From Marsupella aquatica (Eukaryota; Marchantiophyta), in contig OZ316895.1 in assembly GCA_973895155.1 (NCBI GenBank), forward strand, positions 21,266,001 through 21,330,000: a stretch of DNA of 64,000 nucleotides. The letters are read 5' to 3'. Both the position numbers and the translations under genes were made by a program. This document shows positions 46,301-57,800 of the stretch, piece by piece. How positions within the stretch are numbered: position 1 is the stretch's first letter; each line of letters starts with the position of its first letter. A model generated the notes under the pieces. That model did no database searches. It saw nothing but the letters and a program-made list of their open reading frames with translations, and was not told where the DNA came from.

Positions 46301-47524
46301 CTAGTCTATAAGCGAGACTTGGCCAGGGCGTAAGTAAATATTATCTCTACACTAATGACCTCCATGATTGCACGATGCATGCCTCAAACTCAGCGTGGAC
46401 TCTCGAATGATGCGGGGAGTGATGAAATCGCCCACACTGCTGTCTAGTACAGTCATTTCTTCATTTTCGCTCACTGTCAATTTTGCCGTATGCCATTACA
46501 ACTGACCCTGATAAAATTATTGACAGCAAGCGACGTGAGTTTGATCTGTCACGCTGAGTTCAATGAACGAATTGGTCAGCACACTGTATTCAAGCACAGG
46601 CATGGTGATACTTAGGAAGTACCCGCCATCGTTACAACTCCAGCAAAGCACGTGATGCACGGAGGTGCAGTCTCGAGCTCATCCTTATCTTTATGAGTGG
46701 CAGCCATAAAAACTCTGTCTAGTTGTCTACAGTTTTGTTTCTTGCACCATAATTACGTCCGTTATGCATCCTCCAGCAACTTGAAAATCCAGAGAAACAT
46801 AATTGTTACCCAATGGGCTAAACTCCTGAAGTACCCAAGAAATTTCTTTCTCACCGTGGCTTCGTCTGGTTGTTCATTCAATTGAAGCTCACTATCTTTG
46901 TCATGCATCTTCTATCAAATCTAGCTTTGATCTTTGTCATCTCATGATTATGTACAATTCATGCGGAAGCGGAGTGGCTAGGCAGAACCTGGCTGGAGTC
47001 TGTTTGAATCTTGACCATGATCAAATAATCTGTAGTTCTCGCTGTGAGTAGGGTGAAAACTTAGATTGACAGAAGTTCGATACTATCTGATTAATTCGAG
47101 TCTCCTGCAAAGACTTAAAGAAGAGTATCAGAATGAAATACAATCCAACAGAAGATTTAATAACTCGATCATGACAAAATTAACATACAATAGCCTCTCA
47201 CCCGATTCTCCAAGTACAATGATGCTGTCTCTCAAATATTAACTTGATTCAATATTAGCCGGAGCTCGTAGTACTAGCTCATGTGAACTCTCTACGTACA
47301 CTGTTGATATAGTCTAAAGTGGTATATATCTCAAGACGCTTAGTGCATCCATCCTTTAGTTTAATATGAACAGGGTGGTCTATATACAGTCAATCGGGGG
47401 ACTCAATGAGCCAAAATCGTGCGGGATGGTCACATCTAGATTTGCAACCCGAAACCTTCAAAATGACTCGTGAAAGTACACGTGATGCGTACCTCAGATC
47501 GAGTCCTAAATTCAATTTGAAGGT
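43348..47524. other. Gene-poor region with several short duplications
   Basis: No gene recognised on either strand. Small direct duplications are seen: GTGGGCAGCCTCTAGCC twice at 43506-43543; GCTTCCAGGAAAGCT..CATT..AATAGGTGACCCTTA twice at about 45087 and 45157; GCAATCCCTTGGGGACATAC twice at 45640-45682; and AAAACTCATTTAGCCCAGG repeated near 46135-46185. The 145-codon open frame at 43895-44332 matches nothing I know. The first 300 bases hold the 3' UTR of the LEA-LysM gene. Confidence 0.5.
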
Positions 47525-48592
47525 CTAGTTGACAGTGAGTGACTTGGACAAGCGATCCTTCTCAAAGAAAGCGAGAACCTTGCGCCATCTCTCTGAGGAC
47601 TTCAATTTGTGTACAAGGACAGCGTCAGTTGTTAGCTCGCGTGCACACGGCCCTCCTGCGTCGATGTAATCATAGAACAAGTCCCTAATGAAGGGCCGGT
47701 TCTTCGCCACGGCACCGTCCCGAAACCAGTCTCCAACCAGCGTATCTTCCGCTCCGATGGTCTTGTTTCTCGGAATCGGAGAGTCGTTGATCCACAGGAC
47801 CAGGTCCCACGAAATCAGATACCCAGCTCCAGCGAAGAAGTGAGCACCATGAGGTGAATTTTTGTCACACCGCAAGTCGTAACCGTAGAAGAGGTCGGTC
47901 CTGGGCATGAGACTTAGCTGCTTGCCCAGATTTGACAACCGGACATAAGAGTCATCGTCGGTTTTCATCACGTAATCGTACTTCACACCCATCGTCACCA
48001 AGATGGTGAAATAGACGAACGTCTTGCCCTTGTTCATGTTCTCCTCGCACGGAAGGACCACGATGTCTCCGAAGGTGGCATTCTCCATCCCCACCCAAAT
48101 TCTGTCCTCCTCCTTTTCGAGCGCTCCCAGGACGAACCTCACTGTGAAATCCGCGTTGTCAGACGACTGGACAGCGTAGGCTAGTCGAACCTGGTGCCGG
48201 CGATCAGAAGCCCCAGCCGTCGTCAGGATTCCTACCACAACGCTGAATTTCTCTGGTCGTTGAAGTTTGCTGGCTGGAGAACCAGCTAGGCTCCCATTTT
48301 CAGTTGCCATGATTTTGGTTTGCTCCGAGCTTTCATCAGCCTTGATGTAATGGTACCTGCAATTGCGACACTCTATGTCAGTGCGAGCTCTGGTGGAGTT
48401 TGGAGAGAGGTAACCTGGGAAGTCTTCGCATTGAATCACATTTTGCAAGATGCGGCGGAGAAGCTCTGGACTCATGAGCAGAGTGACGTAGAAGGCGAAT
48501 AGCATGATCAGAATGAAACCCGCTGCAACATATACTCCCAAGAGAGCTGAGACCAGGGGGCCTAGTTTCCCCTCTTTTCGCATGAAACCCAT
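47525..48592 (-). CDS. GT31 family glycosyltransferase (beta-1,3-galactosyltransferase-like), gene 2
   Basis: A single exon of 355 residues starting at the ATG at 48592 (MGFMRKEGKLGPLVSALLGV); the GTG before it is not needed. Type II topology with a long signal-anchor at about residues 12-40. The catalytic domain has VRLAYAVQSSDNADFTVRFV, GDIVVLPCEENMNKGKTF, YDYVMKTDDDSYVRLSNL with the DDD metal site at residues 212-214, FYGYDLRCDKNS, GAGYLISWDLVLWINDSPIP, GAEDTLVGDWF and VLVHKLKSSERWRKVLAFF. It shares domain order and intronless structure with gene 1 at 26583-27701 but has diverged strongly in the stem. The predicted role is Golgi glycan elongation; donor and acceptor are unknown. Confidence 0.9.
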   Translation of the reverse strand: MGFMRKEGKLGPLVSALLGVYVAAGFILIMLFAFYVTLLMSPELLRRILQNVIQCEDFPGYLSPNSTRARTDIECRNCRYHYIKADESSEQTKIMATENGSLAGSPASKLQRPEKFSVVVGILTTAGASDRRHQVRLAYAVQSSDNADFTVRFVLGALEKEEDRIWVGMENATFGDIVVLPCEENMNKGKTFVYFTILVTMGVKYDYVMKTDDDSYVRLSNLGKQLSLMPRTDLFYGYDLRCDKNSPHGAHFFAGAGYLISWDLVLWINDSPIPRNKTIGAEDTLVGDWFRDGAVAKNRPFIRDLFYDYIDAGGPCARELTTDAVLVHKLKSSERWRKVLAFFEKDRLSKSLTVN

Positions 48593-49472
48593 CACGACTA
48601 ACTTGTCTACACCTTTGGATCGGTGACGACCTCTAGTTCTTAAGTGTATGTCGTATAATCTATATCAGCTCCAGATAATGCCTAGCTTTACTTCCACTGG
48701 TCTGAGAATTGATCATCATGATCTCGGCAGAATCATTGTTGAGATCCTGAACCAGACTTGAAAATATATTGTTCAAGCTTGATCCCTAGAACACCACCTT
48801 TCACTGGGCTTGTGAGGGAAGGCCCCCAGGCCAGGGGTGAAAACTTCACTGGTGTGGACGACAAGAACAACGATCAACCTGCCCATGATAAGTAAAACAC
48901 ACCAGTGATCCAGGAAGAGCGATTGAACCGCCTACTGCCCAATTGAGATCGACCAAAATCTACAATGGTCCTTTGGAGGATCGAACGAGACCTGATCTAA
49001 CTGGCTATCCTAACATTCGCTTCATTGTGCTCGTCCTAGTCACAAACTCTACATTGCCTTTCGAACGACGGCAATTTACTTGCTCAAGTATGAGAAGAAT
49101 CATGGTGTTCTCTGGTCAGTTTTTCTCAACGTACGCCCTGGTCCGACTACAATATTAACAAGAGTCAATGAGGTGACTGTCAAGTTCCGGCCCTGCCCCG
49201 TAATTTTGTTTGGGCGTCACCGTACTAGCTGTAACTTAATTTTTTTGTCCTGAGAATAATTATGTTAATGAAGGTGGTCATGGCAAAGGTGCCACTGTCG
49301 AACAGCTGTACGTGGCCTACAATCTCCACAACTTCTGGCGAAGAACACGGGAGCGCGCCGTACAGTCTTAACTACACCATGAAACTAAAATCTCGACACC
49401 ATCGCGCAAGCCGAACCCTTCATCCATGAGACCATTGAGATGTCTTTTGCCAACTTCTGTTGTAACTTTGCA
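48593..49472. other. 5' flank of GT31 gene 2 and spacer
   Basis: Holds the promoter side of the minus-strand GT31 gene. No other gene recognised. Confidence 0.45.
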
Positions 49473-49590
49473 GCTATTGTGTGCCTATAGAGCCAACCTG
49501 CATGTGAGCAGCCCTGAACCTGACTCATGCCGCTATTGTGTGCCTATAGAGCCAACCTGCATGTGAGCAGCCCTGAACCTGACTCATGCC
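49473..49590. repeat. Perfect 59-bp tandem duplication beside a Helitron
   Basis: Two identical copies, 49473-49531 and 49532-49590, starting GCTATTGTGTGCCTATAGAG and ending CTGACTCATGCC. The Helitron 5' end begins four bases later. The perfect identity implies a recent event. Confidence 0.95.
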
Positions 49591-49991
49591 AGTATCAAGA
49601 ACTATAATAAAGAGTTGCGCACTTTTTTAAGTGTTTCTGTGTCAGAAAAAATCTAACCAAACTTAGTATAGAAGAAACAAATTAACCAAACCCTGCAAAA
49701 CGGTAACCCTGCAAAAAAAAGTACACACAAGATTTTCTATTCTTCCCTCTAATAGGACAATGGATTCCCCCCTCTATCCTCCCAATGTACTTGCAAGTAT
49801 ATACCCTTTCATAATGTATTTGTCACTACAATCCCAATCTCTCTCAATCCTTCTCTATATAATATTTACTCTTGCCCCAATGTCCAATTTGGTTTAATAG
49901 AAGGCATTCTATCCTTTCTTCTCATTTTACAAGAAGTTTGCATTTTTTCACCTTTTCTAAGGCCAAATAGATAACTTTAATAAGTGCAAAA

Positions 49992-50191
49992 TGCTATGAG
50001 GTAACTAGTCCTAGACCAGACTAGGAGGTTACCTTTACCATGGTTACCTCAAGACACTATATATACACCCGGTTGATCCCCAACCGAGTGATTCATTCAT
50101 TCATTCATTCATTCATTCATTCATACATTCATTCATACATTCATTCAATCTCTCTCCCTCTCCAACTATATATGAATCCTATATCACAACA
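49992..50191 (+). repeat. 5' LTR (200 bp)
   Basis: TGCTATGAGGTAACTAGTCC ... ATATCACAACA. Contains a palindromic start (GGTAACTAGTCCTAG against CTAGGAGGTTACC), a TATATATA box at about 50063, and eight TTCA units before the first TACA. Compared with the 3' LTR it has four extra TTCA units and two substitutions. Confidence 0.92.
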
Positions 50192-50210
50192 CGTTATCAG
50201 CACGACTCTC
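50192..50210 (+). other. Primer-binding-site candidate
   Basis: CGTTATCAGCACGACTCTC directly follows the 5' LTR. The ATCAGCACG core recalls priming regions of plant Copia elements; the tRNA was not verified. Confidence 0.4.
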
Positions 50211-51349
50211 GGAGGCTGAGCACTTGAATTTTTTTTTTAGGGATTTGACAAGTGACAAAAATTAGACACTTGAGGGAATCCCAAGACAAAATCCCTTCAA
50301 GGAAACCTTCATTTGAGAGTCCATGTCAACCTGGCGTTGGAAATTGATGGAGTATCCTCTGTGAGAAACTGACTCCCAAGAAATTAGAAGAAACAAAATC
50401 AGAAGGAGAGGCTGATCAGACAAAGAGTCGAACCCCTGGATTGACCCTTATGGGATCATTAATAAAAGCTTTAGAGGAATTGATTCTGAAATGCAAGATT
50501 GAAAGTACACAGCATGATTTATGGAAGGAGGAGAAGAAACAGTGCAGCGCAAAGTCCATAGAGAAACCAGGATAAAGCTTGGGCTGGAGTCAATCAATCC
50601 AATCAAAGAGACCTGATTGAATAGAGGCAGAGCACAATCAACAAAATTTCAATCAAGGTGAGATCTGAAAAGGCACCACACCCTATAGAGAACGAATGTT
50701 GCATTAGGGCTCAACAACCGGAGGGTGAAAAGGACTGAAGTAAATTTGAGGGATGGAAACCTCATGAGAAGACAACACAGTGATCACGGACGCAGCCGCG
50801 AAGCCATGCAAAAGGGGGAGAATCGATGCACAAGCCCAAAATGGCAAAATTTGGACCAGGCTTTTCGAGAAACCATCGACAAAACTTGATAAGTGCAAAA
50901 CCCCCATACTTGCAACTCATTATAAAGAGTATTTTTACTTACAAAAGAATCAGATCACTTAAAGCATCTTTTTCAAAGCTTTTAAATCACTTTAAGATAC
51001 ATGTGTAATCCTTAACATAAACCTAAATCACAAGCTTACACTATGATTTTACAAATGTGAATACTGTGCCTTTACACATTACCTACCAATACACATGTTG
51101 AGTTTACAAGTATTTATACACATTGAATACATATAACATGATTATTACACCATTAATATCACTTTCCACCATAGGGGGAGGAAAGCACATTGTACCCACA
51201 ACTATCTCCCATCTCCTAATGTCATTTTGGTTCATTCATCTTCTAGTACCATTTGAACTTATACACCTTCTGGTATCATTTGATCTCATAAGATCCAAAC
51301 GGACTCAGATAAGGGACTTTCCATGACTAACAAAGGTAAAGGTAGAGAT

Positions 51350-51965
51350 GATTTGATAATGGGCAAAGCCCCTAATCTCATCTATACATGAGTTAATGAG
51401 GAGTTAATATGGGCAAAGCCAGTAATCTAACCTCTACATTCTCTTGATCAGTGGGCATTCTTATCGGACCTTACCTATAGATGTTCCAAATTTCAGAGAT
51501 ATTCCTCACACTCACAATTTCAAGAGAAAATAACATGCATTTTATGCAGATCAATGGGAAGAAACTTCATTGTCTCTAACTTATCTACTCAAAAACTTAA
51601 ACCAAACTCATACACTACAATGGAAAGTACCTCTGTACTTGGCCATACACACACTGATTAAGACCCAAAACCAGAATCTTATACTTTGATTGAAGTTTTA
51701 TACACTTTTAGCATGCATGCCTTTACAACTTGTACAGAAGTAAGACCACAAACCTCATCCCTTCGGACCTAGGATCATGTTCACCAGACAAAATCAAAAC
51801 ACTTACTCTAAGACAGTGGACTAGGATAAGGGAATTAGAAAACTAACAATATTAAAGGTATGGTACAGATGTTTGGATTATGGGCAAAGCCCCTAACCTC
51901 ATCTAGTCAAGACCCAATGCGGGGTTAATATGGGCAAAGCCCGTAATCTACCTTGATACACTCTT
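51350..51965. repeat. Internal direct duplication in the LTR element, about 530 bp apart
   Basis: ATGGGCAAAGCCCCTAATCT ... GGAGTTAATATGGGCAAAGC near 51356-51420 recurs as a slightly changed copy near 51888-51950. The following sequences also correspond (ACAAAATGAATTAGATGCAGACCAA against AATAACATGCATTTTATGCAGATCAA). The non-coding interior thus contains a diverged internal duplication. Confidence 0.65.
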
Positions 51966-53495
51966 CATTTTGGGGAACGGAATAACATCGCGGACCAATG
52001 ACACATTCACCTTTGTGTATTACTATTAAACAAATCTCTTAGATTGAAACTAAAATTAAGACAATTTTCATCCCCACACCCAACATAGAATTAACAGGAA
52101 AACAAAATGAATTAGATGCAGACCAAGGGAAAGAAACTCAATTCTCTCAAAACTTATCTATTGAAGAACTTGAGCCCACCTACACCACAATTGTACGTAC
52201 AACTAGTACTTGGAAACTAAACAGAGACTATCCTCATATATCTCTATACGAGGAGCCAAATTATAGTTTAGGGGGAGCATCTTATCTCCACAAGTTACTC
52301 TAACTTCAAATCTCCCTACATGGCTATCTCATATCTCAATAATATTTTGAATCTACTTACATGATGGCCTGCTACCCCATATCTTGACACACTTGTCAAA
52401 CTACCCCGTGATATTTGCAGACGTGCAGGCAGACGTGCCACTCACGGGAGACCTAACTTAACCGACACCCTCTGGTGTGATTCTGGTTCATACACCCTCT
52501 AGTGTAGCTTGAGACCTAACACCCTCTGGTGTCAACAACCCTGTGTCCACTAGCACTTCTGTGCCTCCTGACACCTTCGTGTCCATCAGCACCATTATAC
52601 TCTCAAATGAGCTTATTGCCATAGATTCTCCCATGATAACATTGCCCCATCCTACCCACATATGGGTCTTTTACCTTGACTTTGGGCATTTCTAAATATG
52701 GTACTTACACCATACCATTTGACTAGGACTTTTCTATCATTTTTATAATAATACATGATTAGCATCCGTTGATGCAACATGTCTACTCCACACTTTGGAA
52801 AACTCCCATTTAGCAATTGGGCTAATTAGCACCTTCGGTATCAATCTAGTGATCTGAAACATATAGGATAATGCCACTGCATCCCCACACAACCCACATT
52901 AATTATCTTAATACCCCCTGGTATTAGATAGCATAAGCCATACTAAAACATGACATGGTTACTCCAGTTACTAACCAAACTACTAATTATTTGGAACTTA
53001 GATTGTTTATTTGATGCAAGGCCATACAGGTGATCCAAATTTCATATGCGGAGAACTAGACAAAGTTTTTCATGAAGGCATTGACCCCTCATGTCCACAG
53101 ACACCACTGCTATGCAATTGAACTCTGAAGCTTACACCGCCTGATTACTACTGATTGACACATGATTGACACACACCACCACCGTGGTTCAACTCTCACA
53201 TCTCACCAAGAGGACCAACCGGCTGTACTCTTTTTCCTTTAGGGTCATATTTTTTTATTATTTTTTTCTCTACTACCCTGGTAGAGTTGTTTTTACCTCA
53301 ATCTAGCACCGCTAAAGGTTTTAACGAGGCAGTCCACCTCTTTGGTCAATCAAACATACATGTCTATAAGCATGCAAACACTTTTTACTATCACTGAAAC
53401 TCATCTCGTGCAAGTCTATAAGCATGGTGATAGATTTTTCTTACCTAGTTCTAGGACTAGTCTAGATTGTCTCCATAACTCCCATTATGTAGCCA

Positions 53496-53507
53496 AGGGG
53501 GGGGGGG
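53496..53507 (+). other. Polypurine tract
   Basis: AAGGGGGGGGGG immediately before the 3' LTR, the usual start point of plus-strand synthesis. Confidence 0.75.
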
Positions 53508-53691
53508 TGTTATGAGGTAACTAGTCCTAGACCAGACTAGGAGGTTACCTTTACCATGGTTACCTCAAGACACTATATATACACCCGGTTGATCCCCAAC
53601 CGAGTGATTCATTCATTCATTCATACATTCATTCATACATTCATTCAATCTCTCTCCCTCTCCAACTATGTATGAATCCTATATCACAACA
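53508..53691 (+). repeat. 3' LTR (184 bp)
   Basis: TGTTATGAGGTAACTAGTCC ... ATATCACAACA. Identical to the 5' LTR except for C/T at the third base, A/G in AACTATGTATG, and four fewer TTCA units, so the insertion is young. Confidence 0.92.
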
Positions 53692-54299
53692 CAAAACAAT
53701 TTATAAGTGCATTTTGTACTCAAACAAAGAAAGATGGTACACTTATCTGTAAGCACATAATCCAATGAGCTTGCATTTACTGATAATTGCACACCCTTTT
53801 TTAGTAAAGGAAAATTTGGACTTATGGACATCAAATTAGGGCAAGTATTCACATTTTGTGTAATGAGTCACGGCTGCTCACCTGTGGGGATGCCATTTAT
53901 TGCTACTTAAGTGAAAATTTAGGGGATGTGTACTTATCAAGGAATGGAAAAACAAATTAGTGCAATCGGAAGTGAGAGTGTCACTTATCTAGAGTTTACT
54001 ATAAATGCGTGTGCTATACAATGAACATAGAATGAACTCAATCTGGACTCGCCCCTGCACTTGGTACTTGCTCCAAGAAAACAAGTACACTAAAAAAATG
54101 GATATGTTTTTGAATGAAATGGCAACACATTGAGAGCAATAACTAAAGCTTCATCATGTGCAGTTTCTTCACATTTTAAAAGGTTTACAAGGAAATAAAA
54201 AATCAAAATACAAAGACAACAAATATTCTTAACTGGTGATAGTTCGTGGTTGTTGTTACTCATTTTCTGCGCCCTTTTTGTGCAACAGTTTTTTTCTTA

Positions 54300-54880
54300 A
54301 AAACATCTTATGCGACACCACATCTTTTTTTCTTAACGGCATCTTGGGTGACACAACATCTTTTTCTTAAATAACAACAGTTTGGGCAACACAACGTCTG
54401 TTTTTCTTAATGACATCTTAGATGACACGTCATCTTTTTTCTTAACAACATCTTGGGGGACACAACATCTTTTTCTTCATGACATCTATTGTGCAACACA
54501 CGGGTATTTTCTTCACGACATCTTTTGTTCTCAACAACTTCGCCGACACTACATCTTTTGTTATCACCGGTATCTTGGCCGACATGACATCTTCCTTCTC
54601 AACAACCTCTTGGCCGACCCAACATCTTCCTTCTCAACAACCTCTTAGCCGACCCGACATCTTCCTTCTCAAGGACCTCTTGACCGACACGACATCTTTT
54701 GTTATCACTGGCATCTTGGTCAAACACGACATCTTTTGTTCTCAACAACATCTTGGGCGACACTACATCTTTCTCCTCAACAACCTCTTGGCCGACACAA
54801 CATCTTTCTTCTCAGCAACGGCCGACACGACCTCTTTGGTCCTCAACAACATCTTGGCCGCCACAACATCTTTTGTGCAA
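54300..54880. repeat. Two blocks of the 35-bp subterminal array
   Basis: The first block (54300-54490) has units like ACATCTTTTTCTTAACAAC ATCTTGGGNGACAC. The second (54520-54880) has units like ACATCTTCCTTCTCAACAAC followed by CTCTTGGCCGACCCA. An internal hairpin separates them. The second block resembles the array of the large Helitron more closely. Confidence 0.88.
54491..54507 (+). other. Internal copy of the Helitron 3' hairpin
   Basis: GTGCAACACAC followed by GGGTATT, as at the true 3' end, but continuing into TTCTTCACG without the TGAGCTAG end. The same internal hairpin is at 40162-40178 (inverted) in the sister element. Confidence 0.85.
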
Positions 54881-54899
54881 CGCACAGGTATTGAGCTAG

Positions 54900-57800
54900 T
54901 ATAGTTATACAGCAAGCGAGAGAGTGCCAAAACCCCCTCTTGTGCCAAGCGTGACGGCAAAAAAATTGGAGTTCCCTTACAAGGCCCGGAAACTTTACGC
55001 CCTTGAGGTCCCTACATCAAACCTCATAAATAATAAAACAAAGTGTGTCCTGTGTAAGCTTGAGGGGTAACTACAATCTGGGGACATGACCAGCCTTGTG
55101 CATTTGACAAACGGGGCTGGGCAGCAGATCTCCTTTTTTCCAGATCGTTTCGCGAGTGCTGAGGGCCGCAATGTTGAGGGCTGCTACATGCTAGTCAAAC
55201 CTTCATTGATTGCCGTTTTAGCTAACGGCCACTCTTGTGCTCTTTTTTAATGATGAGATTGTGACTATAGATGAATGCTCTGTCGGTCAGGCCTTCCAGG
55301 AACGCAAATAGGATCGCGGCCGGGGAAGATCGGGGAAGCCTTCAGCTGTGCATCTTCTTTTTACCACTGGACGAACTTCAGTGGACAGAAAATGTAACCC
55401 AAGTTGAGAGAATCGTATGTACTGTACGTATATGTTTTCAGTTTCAGACGCACTTGAAGGAGGTAATTGATGAAAAGGTCGAACCGACCGGATGCAAATG
55501 AGGCTCCTTCTCCGCCGGAATCTACAAGTAAACTACACGACCATGACATCACAAAAGTCGCAACTTGTCGCAACTTGTCGCAACTTGCGTACTCGCAATC
55601 CAGGGTTCATGCCACGCTCGAGGACATTCTTCACCTCCTTGCTTTGCCACCAAGTAGTGGCGAATCTACGTACTGTAAATTAACGCTGGAACCCAGGTCC
55701 GAGGATAGACATGTATGGATGGATAGTCGAAGAGATTCCGAACTCTTGTACTCCAAACTTTTTCAGGATTCTGGTTCGATCACAGCTGAACAGATTGAAG
55801 CTTTCGATCTGGACTCGGAAAATAATGCACCAGCTGCAGGAGAAGCAAGACCGAGACACGGAATTTGAACGATCTGTAAACATGTTTTCCATTCGAAATT
55901 GGAAAAGAATATATATATATATATATACATATATTCACATTGAAAGGCGCACTGCCTCACTGCCTCACTCACTTATGAAGCTGTTCACTCGCAAGTTAGA
56001 AAATAACTTTCTGGGTGTATTGAAGCCAGGGATGCACTGATCTTCGCTAGATCAAGTGGTTTACATGTCCGGGGGGCACTCGAGCTGTTGATGACGCCCA
56101 TTGAATGAGTCCATGCTCTCAGGTCGTCGTGCCCACGACTGACAGAGTTGAGGCCATTGGGTGTGGGCAAAGTCTGCTTCACTTGGAACGCCACCCGCAC
56201 TGACGCTGTAAAAGTGTACAAGGTCGGGTCGCAGCTGCTCGAGAACGGTGCTTCCATGCTTTGCATGTATGGACAACAGGCGCCGCGTCTATTTCAATAG
56301 GGGTCTCAAAGAGGGGGCGTAAAGGAAAATTTAGGGGACACTACACTAGTTGTGCCCATAAAACACACATTTTACTGGCCAAGGGATAGTACTATAGTTG
56401 TGCCCATAAAACGGGATAGAAGTTGTGCCCATAAAACACACATTTTACTGGCCAAGGGATAGGCATTGATTGACCGGTGCCATTAATAAGGGATGATTTA
56501 TGAGTACTCTGTTCAGAGTAAGTGTTTTTGGCCTGTCCGGATTACCTGGCAGGATAAGTGATCACTACAGCATTCTATAATACACAATACCTACAGCAGC
56601 ATGTAGTTTCTGTCCGTGGATGATGTAATGTTGTGTAATGTCGTGATGATGCGAATTCAAAATCTCAGAGTGAAGGGTTTCGATCAGTGGCCATGGGACT
56701 TTCTTATGAAAGCCAATTTTGGCCTCCTGCAACTTTTATGGTTGTTCCCGTAACTCAGTCTTTACGGTCAACTTGTAATTCATTATGCACAGCCGTGCTT
56801 TCAGATGTCCTAATGATGGCATAATTGATTCCTGAATTGATTTTGTAGCTCTCAATTCTAAAATACTTACATTGTTCAGTGGGAATTACTGGTACTACCA
56901 AAATTCATGTTGTTAACCCTAATTAATGATGAAAGTGATCTTGAGCCCCAAGGCAGCACTAATTCTTGCAAATTTTCCAGATGAGTTTTTTTCACTTTTT
57001 TCACTTTTATTTAAAAATGCTATTAACAAATGGATGATCTTGAGTCCAAGTAACACTAATTCTGGTGCATTTTTCAGAAAGGTTTTTCCCACTCTGGAGA
57101 CCAATTAAAGCAACACTAATTCATGAATGCTCGTGAAATTAATTTATAATAGAATTAGTGCAGGTAACACTAATTCTTGAGTAGAGCCCAAAATGTCCTG
57201 CTCTTGAAGCAGTGTAAATAACACTAATTAAAGGCGTACTTCTATCAAGAAATCCAACCCTATTACAGTACAGTACAGTGATATCATATCATTTTTGTAT
57301 GCAGTATAGTAAAGTCGGGTTTGCTTCACCTTGTGGAGCTATAATGCACAACAAACGAGGGCTTAGCCAAAGCCCTCTTTTGTAGGCTATCATGCACAAA
57401 AAACGATAGCTTAGCACAATTTTTGAGGGAATATTATTGCCCATGACACCTTCTTAACACGCAACAAAAAATTAATACATTTTAAAATGATAAAGGACTT
57501 AATACGCTTTGGTTCTTGTTCTCAGATAAGCTCATAATTTAATGCAAATTGAGATGCTGGGTTTTTTAATATAATAAGTCCCTTTACATAGCATTGTGGG
57601 CCATGTATATATTTAATTGCCCCAAACAACTAGGATTTAGCTCAAGTTTCGAGGGGCTAATGCCCATACTGCTGTGGTAACAAGAAAGTTAGTAGGTTTA
57701 AAATACAGACTAAAGAGATTGTTTATTTATTGTAATAAAAGTAGAGAGAGTAAGGTTCATAATGAGCCAATCCAAATCTTGAGAGTGCAAGTTTATACAC

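Larger units (their letters stand above)
49992..53691 (+). mobile_element. Non-autonomous LTR retrotransposon inside the Helitron
   Basis: LTRs at 49992-50191 and 53508-53691 start TG and end CA. The 5-bp target duplication CAAAA lies at 49987-49991 and 53692-53696. The sister Helitron shows the uninterrupted site (GTGTAAAACAATTT on its minus strand). The 3.3-kb interior has no gag or pol reading frame on either strand, so the element must have been moved by another element's proteins, or it has been replaced internally. The 5' priming region and the polypurine tract are both recognisable. The orientation of these two signals gives the plus strand. Confidence 0.9.
49595..54899 (+). mobile_element. 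Non-autonomous Helitron, plus strand, carrying an LTR insertion
   Basis: The 5' end TCAAGAACTATAATAAAGAG follows A. The 3' end is the GTGCAACGCAC hairpin, then AGGTATTGAG and CTAG, before T. It is 5305 bp as found, or 1600 bp after removing the LTR retrotransposon and one target duplication. It is an inverted sister of 39762-41490, with shared sequence from the 5' end to the 3' array. No coding capacity. Confidence 0.9.

Noticed and set aside
50100-50160. (TTCA)n as a stand-alone microsatellite
   Set aside because: It is an internal part of the LTR and occurs in both LTRs.
55467-55868. 133-codon open frame with a coding-like composition
   Set aside because: No family recognised and the length is within chance expectation; left as a note in the region entry.
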